A DNA stretch of 64,000 nt from Gonocerus acuteangulatus (GCA_946811695.1 OX328125.1:43458709-43522708); one strand, 5' to 3'. Counted from the stretch's first letter, positions 48,538-60,695 are shown. The notes: generated from the letters alone by a model not told the origin. Translations and numbers: made by a program.

Positions 48538-49604
48538 CTGTTAACACGATAGCGGCCAGAGTTTTTGTTTTTTCGTCAAGAAACTTGGTATATAGCATTC
48601 AATTAGCAAACGATTGAACGAGTTCGTTAACCACCAAAGTCGGTCCACCGGAAGGGGGGGGGGGGGTTACCCCGAACCCAAAACACTAATTTGACCATGT
48701 CAGCCGAAATATTCTTTATATTTCAACGAAACTTGGTATTCGTAGTGGTAATATAGAGAGAAAAATGAGATATAAAAATGAACTAAATCGGTTCATTAGA
48801 AGGGGGGGTTTACTCCGGACCCACAATACCAATTCGCCACTACCAGCCGTGATTTTTGGTATATTTCGACGAAACTCGGTATTCGTAGTGGTAATCCACA
48901 GGTAAATATGTGTTGTAAAAATAAACTAAATCGGTTCATTAGGGGGGGGGGGGGGTTTACTCCGGACCCACAATACAAATTCGCCACTACCAGCCGTGAT
49001 TTTTGGTATATTTCGACGAAACTCGGTATTCGTAGTGGTAATCTACAGGTAAATATGTGATGTAAAAATGAAAAAAATCGGTTCATTAGAAGGGGGGGGG
49101 GGGTTACTCCGGACCCAAATTCCTAATATACTCATACCGGTCGTAATTTCTGCTGTATTGTAACGAAACGCGGTATACGTCGTGGGTAACTCATGAGAAA
49201 GAAGTGTTGTAAAAATGAGCTGAATCGGTCAATCGGAAAGCGGGGGTTTAATTTGTAATATATTTCAATAGAAAAGCCCGCCAGACGTAGGTTCACAAAG
49301 CCGCCGCAAGGAGCGCTTTCTACCACTAGAGTGACTGTATCCTGTTCCTGCGTTAGATCAAAATACGATAATATGAGGTTTTTTGTATTTATTACGTAGT
49401 GTAATAGGTACCATGTGTAAACATAACTCTGGAAGCAAATTCATAATTGATCAGTTTCTCATTACAAATTTAAAAGAGAACTATTCATGTTTTTATGTTA
49501 TTTGTGTAGGATATTTTAAGCAAATTGTTCTGGAAAGCAGTCTACACTACCCAAATTCTGAGGAAAGTGCTTAGTTATGCAGCTCCTGCGTGACGGACTT
49601 TTTT
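48341..49604 (+). repeat. (TA)n-associated dispersed repeat, copy C
   Basis: Same element as A and B in the same orientation, with a longer (TA)n tract (48467-48530) and longer G runs in the internal units. The right end gaggaaagtgcttagttatg at 49560 is shared. The open frames within it are shadows of these repeats. Confidence 0.85.
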
Positions 49605-49647
49605 AAAATAAATATTGTAACATATCTTTGTAATCTAACGATATTAT

Positions 49648-49851
49648 TTAAATTTTAACGTCCATTATTATTAACTATGAATTTTAGGACGGGTTATCTA
49701 TAGGTTACAACCCTTTTCTACCCAGGATAGGGCTGATGCCTTTTCTTTTTTCTAAAGAAAAGTCACCACCTCATAGTGGGAATTGAACCCACGACCCTTG
49801 GCACAGAGTATTAAATGCTCACGCCTTAACAATCACGGCCACCGGGTCTAC
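49648..49851 (-). mobile_element. tRNA-derived SINE, family 1, with 11-bp TSD
   Basis: Head at the right (minus strand CCGGTGGCCGTGATTGTTAA), box B GGTTCAATTCC, family body and AT-rich tail. The perfect direct repeat aacgatattat at 49637-49647 and 49852-49862 is its TSD and defines the element as 204 bp. This is the cleanest copy for family boundaries. Confidence 0.9.
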
Positions 49852-49862
49852 AACGATATTAT

Positions 49863-51993
49863 AGCACCGGAAATACTCACGGACTTAATTAACTCCATAT
49901 GTATTTTAGGTTGGCTGAATGTTAGATGTAATAAAACATTGATTGAGAGTCTGAAAATGAAATTCCAGTTGTCTCTACCTCCTAAAAAACGGATAAAAAA
50001 AACAATGAATGCGATTTTATTTTATTACTCGAATCAAAGTGTTTTTAAAATTTGTACCTAAAAGACTATTAACAAAAACGATTAGGTTAGGTCCAACGAT
50101 TTCTTTCTCAGAAGTTTTGCTGAAATAATTGTGTTCCAGTTTATTTATCGTCACAGGGTCGGCGTCATAAGGGAGATATCCTCCCAACAAGGAGCGGGGA
50201 AACACACTAACAGATCCTTAAAAACTTTCGCTGCGGCTGTCATTTTTTGGGAATACCTCAGTATCGGGTGCATTTTTTGTTTGAATTTTTATGTAGATAT
50301 TTTTTTCATAAAAAATTCATAAAAGTTCTTCCAGTCAGGCGATTTTAAAACGGAAAACACTGTTGGAAAGCCCAAACAATACTGAAGGCACCTGTCTTTA
50401 CCTGGAGCTGTAAAAGTGAATCCCCTTCATTTACGAGCCTTTTGAATCTAAAGGGAAAAGTAATGGAGGAGTGTCCTTCCGAAGGGACACTCGAAAGCGG
50501 GTAGGATCGCTAGTGTCCTTCCGTAATGACACCCGCAGCGAAAGTGTTAAAATGATACCACATGAAAATATATTTATTTATTCATTACCAAATGCAAATA
50601 TGATGTGGTAAACGGAGGCGGAGGCGCATATGCTCCCTGACTCCATTAGGATGTTGCAATTCAAGACATGGGTACAATGCTAAACAGCTGACCCCGACAC
50701 TCATTATTCCGAGGTTAGGAGTTGGTTTCGTCAGAACGTTAATTGTAATGAAATGCATCTGTCGTATTAAATCTACTCTCATCGCGGCTCCTCCTGATTG
50801 TCTCATGTATTCAAATAAACCGAGGATAAAGTCTCCTTAGAGGTCCCTCGCAAGTTTTGGCAATTTGGTAAAATGCACCCTTACATGGGGTTTGTTGAAT
50901 TGTGCAATGCTGGGAATAAAGAACTTCTTATCAGGTAATAATGGGTCATTCCGTTATACACACTCCTAGGAAATAATATTGTCGATAGAAATGCAAAATA
51001 TCGAATGGGAAAATCACCACTGAAAAAAACTCTCATGATTTACTTTGCTTTTGGACTGCCAAATAGTCAGCAGATTCGACCTTTTCACAGTTGTAACTTT
51101 CCCTTTTCACTGAGTGGTCTTAGATTCATGAGTTTGCTGTCCATCAGTCCAACAGCAATCAGTGTAGATTGAGAATGAAAATCTGGCCGTCACTCATCCT
51201 TGCTGGTTGGTAAGGGGTTCCCTTACCTCCTTAGAAGCCGGAGAGGAATCCGGCGAGATATCGCGATGACAGGAGGAGCAAGACCGCTGGAGACAGATGC
51301 CGAATGAACAACACATTTAATACCCAGCGAAGTAGCTTGAAAAATAATATATATCATATATATATGTATAGGTATATGAGTGTGTGTGTATTGTTGCCTG
51401 TAAAGAGTTTGAGACTGAGCTAGTTGTGATGGCTGAAGGCCGCTAGAATTCCAGGCTGTAGCAAGGTCGAACAGGTTGTAGTTGTGCGCAGTGTTGTCAA
51501 TGAATGCACTGGCTCCATTCATCTAGACTGGCCTCGTCTCAATCCGACATCGTCTCGCCAGATCGTATCTCTCAAGAATATCGGCAAGTGAACATGAAAA
51601 TGTTTTAGAATTAACAATATGATCAGTGTTATGAAGAAAACAATTGTTTAATTGGAATAACATAAAATATACAAAAACCATTGAAGATGACGCTACAAAG
51701 ATAATATTTATTTATTTACATTTAAACCTATATAAATTTTACAAAAATTAGATAAAAGTAAAAGAAAGAAAAAACTTTACTAACGTAATATTAAAATTAA
51801 ACTTAGAAGAAATATTATTTGATATGTCTAATAGACTTCTTCCGAATATCGGTTTTTAATTGGATGTTAGCAGCTGACACTAAACAGCTGATGCACTACC
51901 GTGTAGATGATCTCCGTTTGGAACTGGCCCTTGTAGCATGTAAACCTACCTTGGTTAGGCTAAAGAATTAGCTTATAAGTAGTACTTATCCTT
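49863..51993. other. Unassigned sequence
   Basis: Contains a near-palindrome at 50473-50495 (agtgtccttccgaagggacact). An open frame at 50585-50806 (minus, 73 codons) has even amino-acid composition but no domain I recognise. 51020-51180 shares words with 44031-44250. No convincing gene. Confidence 0.4.
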
Positions 51994-52287
51994 AAAGCAT
52001 TAGTGGATGTGAAACGGTAGGGGGTTTCGTTTGATAAAGCATTAGTGGATGTGAAACGGTAGGGGGTTTCGTTTGATAAAGCATTAGTGGATGTGAAACG
52101 GTAGTGGGTTTCGTTTGATAAAGCATTAGTGGATGTGAAACGGTAGGGGGTTTCGTTTGATAAAGCATTAGTGGATGTGAAACGGTAGAGGGTTTCGTTT
52201 GATAAAGCATTAGTGGATGTGAAACGGTAGTGGGTTTCGTTTGATAAAGCATTAGTGGATGTGAAACGGTAGGGGGTTTCGTTTGAT
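51994..52287. repeat. 42-bp minisatellite, 7 copies
   Basis: Units start aaagcattagtggatgtgaa at 51994, 52036, 52078, 52120, 52162, 52204 and 52246. The main variation is at one base in ggtag(g/t/a)gggtttcg. Because 42 is a multiple of three, the minus strand reads as a 14-residue repeat (MLYQTKP.TVSHPL). The open frame starts and stops within the array, so I treat it as non-coding. Confidence 0.96.
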
Positions 52288-52763
52288 AAAGTGACTAATC
52301 AGGAAAATAGCTTTTATTTTTTTTATTGACCTTCAGTCTGTTCCAAGTCCCTATCGTTATTCTGCTAAACCAAAATTAGTTTGCGAACGTCTGTCTTGGA
52401 TACTCTAAACGATATTTCTTTAAAAAAACTACAGCATTCAAAAATATTTTACAGAATAAAATTTTATGAACTAGGACCGCTTCTAAACTATTTTTTATAT
52501 AAATAAACGCTATAATGTAAATAATTTAATAAATAAAAATAAGAATTTCCTAGGTAACCCACTTGTTAAGCATTACCGTAATAAAGGCTAAAGGACACTC
52601 GGATTGTTGTGGGTATTTGTTTCAGTAGCTTTTTAGGCCAAGGAGCCTAGATAAAACCGTTTCGGGGGAGTTTTTCCGTGTGAAAATCACAAACCATTCA
52701 ATGAATCAACCGTTTATCTTATGCTACTTCTTACACCTTCTTATTATTATCTATAGATAAAAA

Positions 52764-52768
<5 letters not shown>
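52288..52768. other. Unassigned AT-rich sequence
   Basis: Nothing recognised. Confidence 0.45.

Positions 52769-52855
<87 letters not shown>
52769..52855. repeat. Compound (CT)n(AT)n microsatellite
   Basis: About 17 CT units pass directly into about 27 AT units. Confidence 0.95.
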
Positions 52856-52860
<5 letters not shown>

Positions 52861-53090
52861 TATATATTAAGGTTCCTTTGAATTACCTAACAAGGGAACG
52901 GCGTTAATGACCTTAAGGGTTGATATGCCATGAAAAAAAATACCTTAGGAGGCTCATCACTGACAAGGGTGTGGTGGTATATCGAGCCGACAAAACTGCA
53001 CTTCCTATGTTCCAAGTCTCAAGTACAACAATGTTTGTAAATTATCAAAAAAACGCTTATATTAATCCTGAAAAGTAAAAGAAAGTTAAA

Positions 53091-53436
53091 AAAAAAAAAA
53101 AAAAAATCAGTCCCGTAACAGACCACGAGGGCCCTGAGGGGCAGATACTATAGAGGTATCTGATTCATGACCATACAGCACACTAGGGAGATAGCGCGGT
53201 CAATACAATGCTCCGGCCGCCTGATTTTCCCCTTGGCTGAGTCATTAGCACCCAAGGTACACCCATTATTAAATTAATTAAAGGCTGGGTTGGCCTAGGG
53301 ACGGTCAGGGAGGCCGAATTCAACCCATGAACAAAGACACTAGAAGAAAAAATCTTTAGTGCTTGCTCGGGATTTGAACTCAGGTGCTCTCCAACTTATT
53401 AGTCCAGTGCTCTACCGCTGTGCTAACCTCGCCCCC
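53091..53436 (-). mobile_element. tRNA-derived SINE with T-rich 3' end and 14-bp TSD
   Basis: Read on the minus strand, the head is GGGGCGAGGTTAGCACAGCG with box A TTAGCACAGCGGTAGAGC and box B AGTTCAAATCC. A 250-bp body includes GGTGCTAATGACTC, and the element ends in 16 T. The TSD is aaaag(a/g)aagttaaa at 53077-53090 and 53437-53450 (13 of 14 equal). The T run at the 3' end is unusual; most SINEs end in A or a simple repeat. It is not a functional tRNA gene, since the anticodon stem is poor. Confidence 0.85.
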
Positions 53437-53450
53437 AAAAGGAAGTTAAA

Positions 53451-54899
53451 CCTTATGTATTATCTTTCATCAACAAAATATCCAACATGCAGGCCAGTTA
53501 TAAACTTTATATATTTCAGAATCCATAGATATAGAAGGAGTAAATTGTGGATAAAGAGTTAATCCATACTGGTGAAAGTTTTGCTCCCCGAGGCGCCAGT
53601 GTATAGGAAGCCAATCAGACTTGATGCTGATCCTTCGGTTCTAGATGAGAATATGAACTAATTGATGGTCCCCAGTAACGAGCCCATTCTAGAGAGATTT
53701 AATTACCTCTGTAATAGAAGGCTTCTATTCCCTTTTAATATCAACCATAAGGAATAAACAAGCTTAGAAATATTTTTTAAAGAATTCACACCATATTTCG
53801 CTTCTACAGCAAATAACAATTTTGATGAATAACAAATTATGTTTTGAAATCAGTCTGTATGTGATAATTCCTACTTATTTTTGAAACATCAGTAGGTACA
53901 AATTGGTCTAGAAGGTTGAACCTTCTTGTTGTTTTGATGAGGTATTCTTCACAGCTCATTCTTCTGGGATTTCGCACAAATTCAGTAACTTTTATCGATG
54001 GTCACAAGGAATAAGGAGGTATTTCGGATAATGGGTAAAATGAGTTAAGTGCATTATTATTATCTCCTATAACTCTTGCATAGTGGAAAAAAGTCACTAA
54101 CACCCAGACTTGATAATTTCAGATATGAGTTTCTTGGCATCTCATAAAAGGCACTTCCCCCCTAATAATTCTCTCCCCTGAGCTGCCCTGAAAAATTGAG
54201 GTTTTCAATTTACCAAGTTACTCCCTGTGAACATCGATATAGACTTATCATTTCCATAGCATTACAATTTCTCATGTGTAATGGATCCAATACACATTAG
54301 CAAAAATTACTATAACCTTTCCAAAAATGACTATATTTTATCCATACTTCTAAAAATGTAAACTGTTTTTAAATTACAAGTTAATATTAAACCAGCTTTC
54401 GCGGATTTTGTTGTACTTAAAAATTAGGATATTTATAAAAAATAAGAAATGGAATTCACGTAGTTTGAAGCTTCAAGAATTATTAAATTTATTGCTACCA
54501 AAAAAGGAAATGAAGAAAATCTTCTGGCAAATGATGTAAGACAGACGTTAAAAAATACTTGGAAATATACTTTGAAAGTATTAAAAAAAAAAAACTTTAA
54601 AATAAGGAAAATATTTTTTGTATTTTTAAAATCCCTTACAGAAAAAGATTACTGTTAAGTCCTTTGTTTTCGTTCCTGAGAGCTAAGAAAATGAACGAAA
54701 GCTTTCTGAAAAGGAAGACGATAAAAAGGTATTATAGATACAGAAAGACTTGATTTGTTGTAGGTTATATGTCCGTTATATTAAGGTTGCGAGCTCATCA
54801 CCGTAGTTGCGAAGCTCTTAAATATATAAATAAATATTAAGGTTGCACTCATAAAAGAATTTAAAAAAAATTGTTTCTTCATTTATCCTGCCTACTTTA
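53451..54899. other. Unassigned AT-rich sequence
   Basis: No gene recognised. A LINE-like tail (gcgaagctcttaaatata plus taaataaata) lies near 54810. Confidence 0.4.
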
Positions 54900-54904
54900 T
54901 ACCA

Positions 54905-54988
<84 letters not shown>

Positions 54989-55330
54989 ACACTTGCTTAT
55001 AAATAAATGTCTGTTGTAACGGTAGCGGCTATTTTTGTTTTTTGGCCAAGAAACAAACGATTAATCCTTCCTCAAAAACGTACATGTAAGTGTATGTGTA
55101 TAAGTTCCTGTTATCATGATAGCGGCCCTAAATTTTGTTTTTTCGCCATGAAACATACGATTGTAAGTCTGTTAACATAAAAAAAATTAATCAAAACTTA
55201 GGGAAGAAAACGCCGGATGCAAACAATTAATTTATCTGTAGTGGACTTAGTTTTTACTTACTTTTAACGAAACTCCGTGGATATCGTTACTTAATGGTGC
55301 GAAACAAACATTGTAAAAAATATAAGCAAA
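54900..55330 (+). repeat. (TA)n-associated repeat, decayed copy
   Basis: A (TA)n tract (54909-54986) is followed by tgtctgttgtaacggtagcg and ttttgttttttggccaagaa, degenerate forms of the words after the microsatellite in copies A-C. The word occurs again at 55115-55165. Confidence 0.65.
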
Positions 55331-55417
55331 TCATTATTATTATTTACTGTAATATAAAAAAAAAATACTATTAAACCACTTAATGGCCGAATGTATATTA
55401 AGAGTTATGCTAAGTAA

Positions 55418-56151
55418 GGTAAACCTGAAGGAGATTGTCCTCAACACCGATTTTCTCCAAACTTTGCACTATAACGTATTTTGATGCACTAAACACGAAT
55501 CCGTTGAAAAAAATTGTTGTTCTCAACCAGGAAAGAAGTTATTTAAAAAAAAAAGTTCACTGTTAGCGGGTTACAAACGACCAAAGGTGCTGAGGACACT
55601 CTCCTTCAGTTTTACCTCTTCAAAATTTGCACTATAACGTATTTTGATGCACTAAACACGAATCCGTTGAAAAAAAAAGTTGTTCGCAACTAGGAAAGAA
55701 GTTATTAAGCACTAAAGTTCACTGTTATGGAGGTTATAAAAGACGGGGTAAACAGCTTATATGTAAACACGCGCCTGCGCAATAGTCCTTAATGACGAAG
55801 TGTAATTGAAATTTAGACTCACCTTGTGGTAGCTGACTTGGTCGTAAACTGTCGCTTTTGGGCATACGTGCTATGCGTTTGCGCTCGCTCCGCTACGCTC
55901 CGCTCGCTCAAGAAAACATCAAAACCCCTAGTCAATCCAACTCGCAGAAATGAAAAGAATTCTATGGCCCAAAAGTCGTCCAAGGCAGTCTTCCCTAACC
56001 TTCATAACAGTGAACTTTTTTTTTAAATAACTTCTTTCCTGATTGAGAACAACAATTTTTTTCAACGGATTCGTGTTTAGTGCATCAAAATACGTTATAG
56101 TGCAAAGTTTGAAGAAAATCGGTGTTGAGGACAATCTCCTTCAGGTTTACC
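55418..56151. mobile_element. Young DNA element with 148-bp inverted ends and 8-bp TSD
   Basis: The left arm 55418-55565 and right arm 56005-56151 are reverse complements with only two substitutions and one 1-bp length difference. The ends begin GGTAAACCTGAAGGAG. The flanking 8-bp repeats ctaagtaa (55410-55417 and 56152-56159) are identical. A third, partial copy of the arm sequence lies in direct orientation at 55620-55735. The unrelated centre includes a GC-rich run of CGCTC words (55881-55910). The 8-bp TSD fits hAT, P or Merlin; the ends lack the hAT CAG and do not settle the choice. No transposase is encoded. Confidence 0.9.
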
Positions 56152-56159
56152 CTAAGTAA

Positions 56160-57909
56160 GAATGAAAAGCTGAAGTGTGTCGATTTCCACATGATATTAC
56201 TGTCGAAAATGTTACAGATATTTAATACCATACTGTAACATTTTTAGATTCTTGTTAACCTGTTCATAGGAACAACTAGACACCATCTATTTCGGAAATA
56301 TTTCGAACACGGTCATATTTATATCGATTGAAGTACCTAGTTTGTTCAGGAGTATGAGTTAATTATGGGATGAAATGAAAATAAGATTAATACGGATTAA
56401 CTAGAGATGTCGGCAAACTAGAGAAAGGCTTTCGAACAATGGTGAGTAGAGATTTGAACAGCGTTCAAGGACGTGAGTATTGTTAGTAGGAGCGAGGATT
56501 CCCAGAAGACAATTAAAGTCAATGTGAGGTGTCTCAATCAGCAATTTCGTGATTAACGTCCAATCTATGATAATCCATACCAAGTTTCAAGGTTCCTTTC
56601 TTCAAATCATTCTTCTTAATTCTTCAGGATACATTTTTTATTTATAGTTAGAACTGTCTGGTTTCCAGTAACGTTTTATCATTGAACTTCAACTCAGAAA
56701 TTGAAAAAGTTTATTCCAATTCGGAGTTCTTAAAATCAAAAGTACTATTTTAAATAATTTTCTAAATAAATTTTTGAACGTTCGAGCACCAGCAGAATCC
56801 ACAAACGGGATGAACTGTTGCAATTTGCACTGATGTTTTCTGCGTTACCAACTCTCAAGGTTGTTGAAATACTTTCATGTATTTGTTACATTTATTAATA
56901 CTATAGACTGTGATAAACTTTAGAAATAACCTGTAATTTTTCACTACTTTATACTTTTTATTGTTAACCTCAAAATTATATTTGGACGTTCGATTCTATT
57001 CACCTACGTTAATTTATCATTTATTTCCGCAAAATTTTATTTATTTCTATTGTATTTATTAATTTATAAGTGGTTCGCTCTACTCTTTCACTCTTTAGAA
57101 AGAACATACATTTGTGGTCTAGTGAACCAGGGTTCTGATAAATGAAGATATATATGATTAAACATAAAGTCACCGGCGTTTCAGCAGATGTCATAAAATG
57201 ATATCTTTCTATTGCATTTATTTGTTTTTAGTATTATTTTATAGTTTTAATATTATTTAAGTTAATTTTATATGTCCTCACCTGTAACCGCATTCATTTT
57301 AGGTTTTTAACATATGTTAATATTTATCTTTCTAAGTTACATAAATCGTGGCAAACGTAAAGAAAATATTTCGTAAAGAAAGTATTTCCTAAAAAATAAA
57401 TTCTGGTGGAAAACGGTAGGTAATTGATTTTTTTTTTTTCATTGAAGACAAAATATTACCTGCTTCTATCCTTTCCGATGAACTGGGGGAATGGAAATTT
57501 ATTTGTTTGTTTATTTTTAATATTTTTTTTATCCCAAATGAGCCGATTTAACTGAGATAATATAAATAAGAAAGAAAAAAAGTACAATTCAACGTTTCTA
57601 ATGGTTAAAATAATGAATAGTAGTCGTAAGACAGTAATGAAACAATTCAGGTAATTTTTTTTTTTTTTTTTTTATCGTTCTGAAGGGTGTATTCTACCGC
57701 GGATGGTAATTCAGGTAATTCTGTGTACTCATTGGCTCACCCAATAATATTTATTTACAAAAAAAATTATATATATAAAAACGTTTTGTATTTGTAAGTA
57801 GTTAGAATATTATTTGTTATTCATAAATTGAAAAAAATAAAATAAAACATTTCTTGATCAATGAATTTTTAAACAGTGTATTCCAATGAATGAATAATCT
57901 AGGAATGTA
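56160..57909. other. Unassigned AT-rich sequence
   Basis: Homopolymer runs (57427-57440, 57655-57674). No gene or repeat family recognised. Confidence 0.4.
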
Positions 57910-58353
57910 TCTATATATATAAAAATCACGTGTCTGTTTTTTAATTTATTTGTTTGTTTGTTCCTTATACAAATCTACACCGTTTGACCGATATTGACCA
58001 AACTTGGCACACCGGTAGGTCTTGATACGAGTAATCTCCTAGGCTAGGTCAAAATAGTCAAATTTCAAAATTTGGCCAAAAGGTCAAAAATTTTGTTCAA
58101 GAAAAATTGGCTACACTGAACTGACGAATAACTGACGGCCATTTAGAATCGACAACTACTGGCCTCTGTCGGCTGTTAGATGAAGTGCTGTTGTGCTGGC
58201 CTCTTCCGGGTATCATTATGAACTAAAACAAATTCACATCGTTTGACCGATTTTCGTAACTGGGTATAGACAACCGGGTATCAATCAGATCTTGATTCGG
58301 GGAGAGTCATAGACAGAAATTAGGTGTAGCATGGCACACTGGGTAACAGCTAG
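57910..58353 (+). mobile_element. Non-autonomous Helitron (444 bp)
   Basis: Starts TCTATATATATAAAAATCAC after A and ends GGGTAACAGCTAG before T. A short hairpin GTGT...ACAC precedes the end. Both ends match the Helitron at 40502-41168, while the interiors differ, including two copies of a caccgtttgaccgat-like word here. No Rep/helicase. Confidence 0.88.
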
Positions 58354-58524
58354 TATTTTATAAGAATCCTCCCTGATAAGACATAGCTCCTTATATCGGC
58401 TGTTATCATCGTGGGACCATTCCTTTCTTATAGCTTTTAAAATAAAAGTTGAAAAAAAAAATGATTTTATTTTTCCTTAAAATAACTATCCCATTATAAA
58501 AAAATACATATATGAACGTGGATC

Positions 58525-58575
58525 TCTCATGGTGATAATGACCCTGGCAGACGGAGCACCTATAATTAAAAAAAA
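58525..58575 (+). mobile_element. 51-bp micro-insertion of LINE 3' end
   Basis: Only the LINE terminal stem-loop (58531-58560, GGTGAT ... AGCACC), TATAATT and an A tail are present. It is flanked by a 13-bp TSD atga(a/c)cgtggatc at 58512-58524 and 58576-58588 (12 of 13 equal). It shows that reverse transcription can stop just after the stem-loop and still integrate. Confidence 0.85.
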
Positions 58576-58611
58576 ATGACCGTGGATCATTTGGAGCCTA
58601 GAAAGTTGAAA

Positions 58612-58670
58612 TTATTTATTGTTTTACGCGTATCGGCTCTTAGCGACAGGCTATCCACTGGAGTGTTGGA
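58612..58670 (-). mobile_element. Possible 5S-SINE-type 3' tail
   Basis: The minus strand contains ccagtggatagcctgtcgct and an acgcg end followed by an A-rich run. It is similar to the last 50 nt of the 5S SINEs but worn. No 5S head is visible. Confidence 0.35.
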
Positions 58671-58967
58671 TTGAAACTTTTTGGTACTCAATAGACGGAG
58701 CATTTTATGATTCTCTAAATGTTTGGTGATCATTAACATTTCGATTAGATGCTTTGTTTTTAGGAATTTTTGAAAAAACTGTAAAAAGTCTGAAAAACAG
58801 AGTTTTTACATCATAGCTCTAGCTCAATTCAGAAATTGAGGCAAACATCATATTATTCATATTTAAAGCCCATTTGAACGAATAAAACCATTACTAGACT
58901 TCCACCTATTTGTTTTTCAGCATCACTCTTTTTGTAACTAATTTGACTCGTTTATAAGTAAGAAGAT

Positions 58968-59400
58968 TTTTTTTTTATAGTAATAGGTATGTTTATTTAA
59001 CATCTGTGCATTTGGAGAGTGCATTAGTTAAGTCTGCTCTCAAATATAAATAATATTATATACAGAAATTGATTAATACAGAGTGAAAAGACAAAATAAA
59101 TAAATTAAAAAAATTATACTAAAAAAAATGAATAAGAAATAATTATAATAATGATAATAACACTTTTGGAAGGAGCCAATCAATAGTGGCACTTCCTACT
59201 TAGAATAATGTCCAATGTCTCTTGAGCCTTCTAGGCAGGTTTTATAGTTGGGTTTGGGAAGAAAGTGTTTGTGCTCTGGGATTGGGATGGAAGGACAGTT
59301 TGGAATGAAAAGTTAGGAAACGGGATTTTGCTAGTTCTTGAACGAAAGGGATGTTGAATTAAGAAGATAAGAATGAAAGGGGGGAAATAATGAATTACAG
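58968..59400 (-). pseudogene. Jockey-like LINE 3' end remnant
   Basis: The minus strand gives (after stops) IPFVQELAKSRFLTFHSKL, FHPNPRAQTL and, after one stop, NLPRRLKRHWTLF followed by a stop near 59202. A C-terminus with HPNP then (P)RRLKR is typical of Jockey-group ORF2. A 3' UTR of about 220 nt ends in an A run (T run 58969-58978) after an AATAAA. It is 5'-truncated and mutated. Confidence 0.6.
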
Positions 59401-59894
59401 ATGGTTTAGAGCTATTATGTGTTAATTGATGTACGTAGGGATTATTTTCAACATATTTTGCTGGATTAGTTTTAAGGAAATAATCTAGATTAAAAAGAAA
59501 ACTAAAACATTTATGAAAATACGTAACAGAGAATAATATAATTGGACCTTTTATTTTAAGTTATTCCTTCCGCACATGCCATTAACAAGCAGGAATTCAT
59601 TTACGTTTTGCCTTTTGTATTTAAATGACTTTAATAAGCATACAATTTAAATGAACTGAAAATCATGAGAATATTCTCGTAAATAATAAGGAATTTGCTG
59701 AGAGTATTTATTTCGCTTTGAAGTTGTTGGAACAGAAAATTCGCATGAAAATGAGATTACAATTATTTTCCCTCAAGGAAAACATTTATAAATTAAAACA
59801 TTTCTGCAAAAAAATTTATTGTTACTTGGGTCTGATGAACAATTAATTATTTTGCTAAATAAGCTTGGAATACGACATTTTTATTTTATTTTAT
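59401..59894. other. Unassigned AT-rich sequence
   Basis: Nothing recognised. Confidence 0.45.
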
Positions 59895-60035
59895 TTTAAT
59901 TTTAACGTCCGTTTATTATTAACTACGAATTTTAGGACGGGTTATCTATAGGTTACCACCCTTTTCTAGCCAGGATAGGGGTGATGCCATTTCTTTTTTC
60001 TAAAGTGGGAATCGAGCCCACTAGGGGTGGTGGCA
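59895..60035 (-). mobile_element. tRNA-derived SINE, family 1, head-truncated
   Basis: The tail and body (taacgtccgtttattattaa, gacgggttatctataggt, ctagccaggataggg) match the family. The head is cut just beyond a box B complement (ggaatcgagcc). Confidence 0.75.
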
Positions 60036-60173
60036 TTTTCTGATTTACGTCATTTTTATATTTTCTAAACGATTATCGAATCATGATTTTCAAGTTATAT
60101 ACTATTATTAAAAATTAAAAATGGCGGAAGGTCATATAATAAAATAATCGACTGGCTAAACGTTTTTTATGTG

Positions 60174-60215
60174 CCCTACATGTTTCGCGTCATCTGACAC
60201 CTCATGAGGAGGAAT
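60174..60215 (-). other. Hammerhead-like motif copy
   Basis: The minus strand has CTCATGA, a GTGTCA-ga-TGACGC stem, then GAAACATGTAGG. It is one base away from the CTGANGA core. It is related to the motifs at 221-257 and 62909-62948. Confidence 0.25.
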
Positions 60216-60278
60216 GTTAATGTACATACAATTTGAGTCTTAATCTAGAATGACTCTACCATCTAGACTAATAATATA

Positions 60279-60695
60279 CAGTAAACTTCCTTTAATCCGG
60301 CACGTTCGGGGTTTGAAGCATAACTGATTATCAAATATTCCGGATTACCGGATGTATGTTGAAAAAAATGGTTAGAGGTGAAAATTAAACGAAATATAGA
60401 CTATAAAACTAGTACATATATTATGTAAAATGGCTAACATAAAATTGTTAGAACTATACTGCCTCAATCGAAAGCTATAAACTGAACGGGCAACAAGTAT
60501 GAATTTGATCACAGAGAGATTTTCTGATTTTCTATGACCCGCCGGGCACCACAGGATTGGTGGAGAGAGGATTTCACGGAATTGCTGCATAAGAACTGAA
60601 GAGTCGCACTATTTATGTTTGGCCTTAACACCACTGTCCTGCTGGATTATCAAGCGTGCCAGATCATAGGGTGCCGGATTAGAGGAAGTACACTG
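60279..60695. mobile_element. pogo/Tigger-like non-autonomous element (417 bp)
   Basis: The left end is CAGTAAACTTCCTTTAATCC and the reverse-complemented right end is CAGTGTACTTCCTCTAATCC, both continuing GGCAC. The CAGT...(A)ATCCGGCAC end style is known from the pogo branch of Tc1/mariner. The left flank has TA; the right flank is ga, so the TA target duplication is not intact. No transposase. Part of the right half recurs inverted at 62533-62690. Confidence 0.65.

Noticed and set aside
50585..50806. Possible gene on the minus strand (73 codons)
   Set aside because: No domain or start context recognised. Kept as unassigned.
51992..52252. 86-codon frame of 14-residue repeats
   Set aside because: Entirely explained by the 42-bp minisatellite. 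It has no sequence outside the array.
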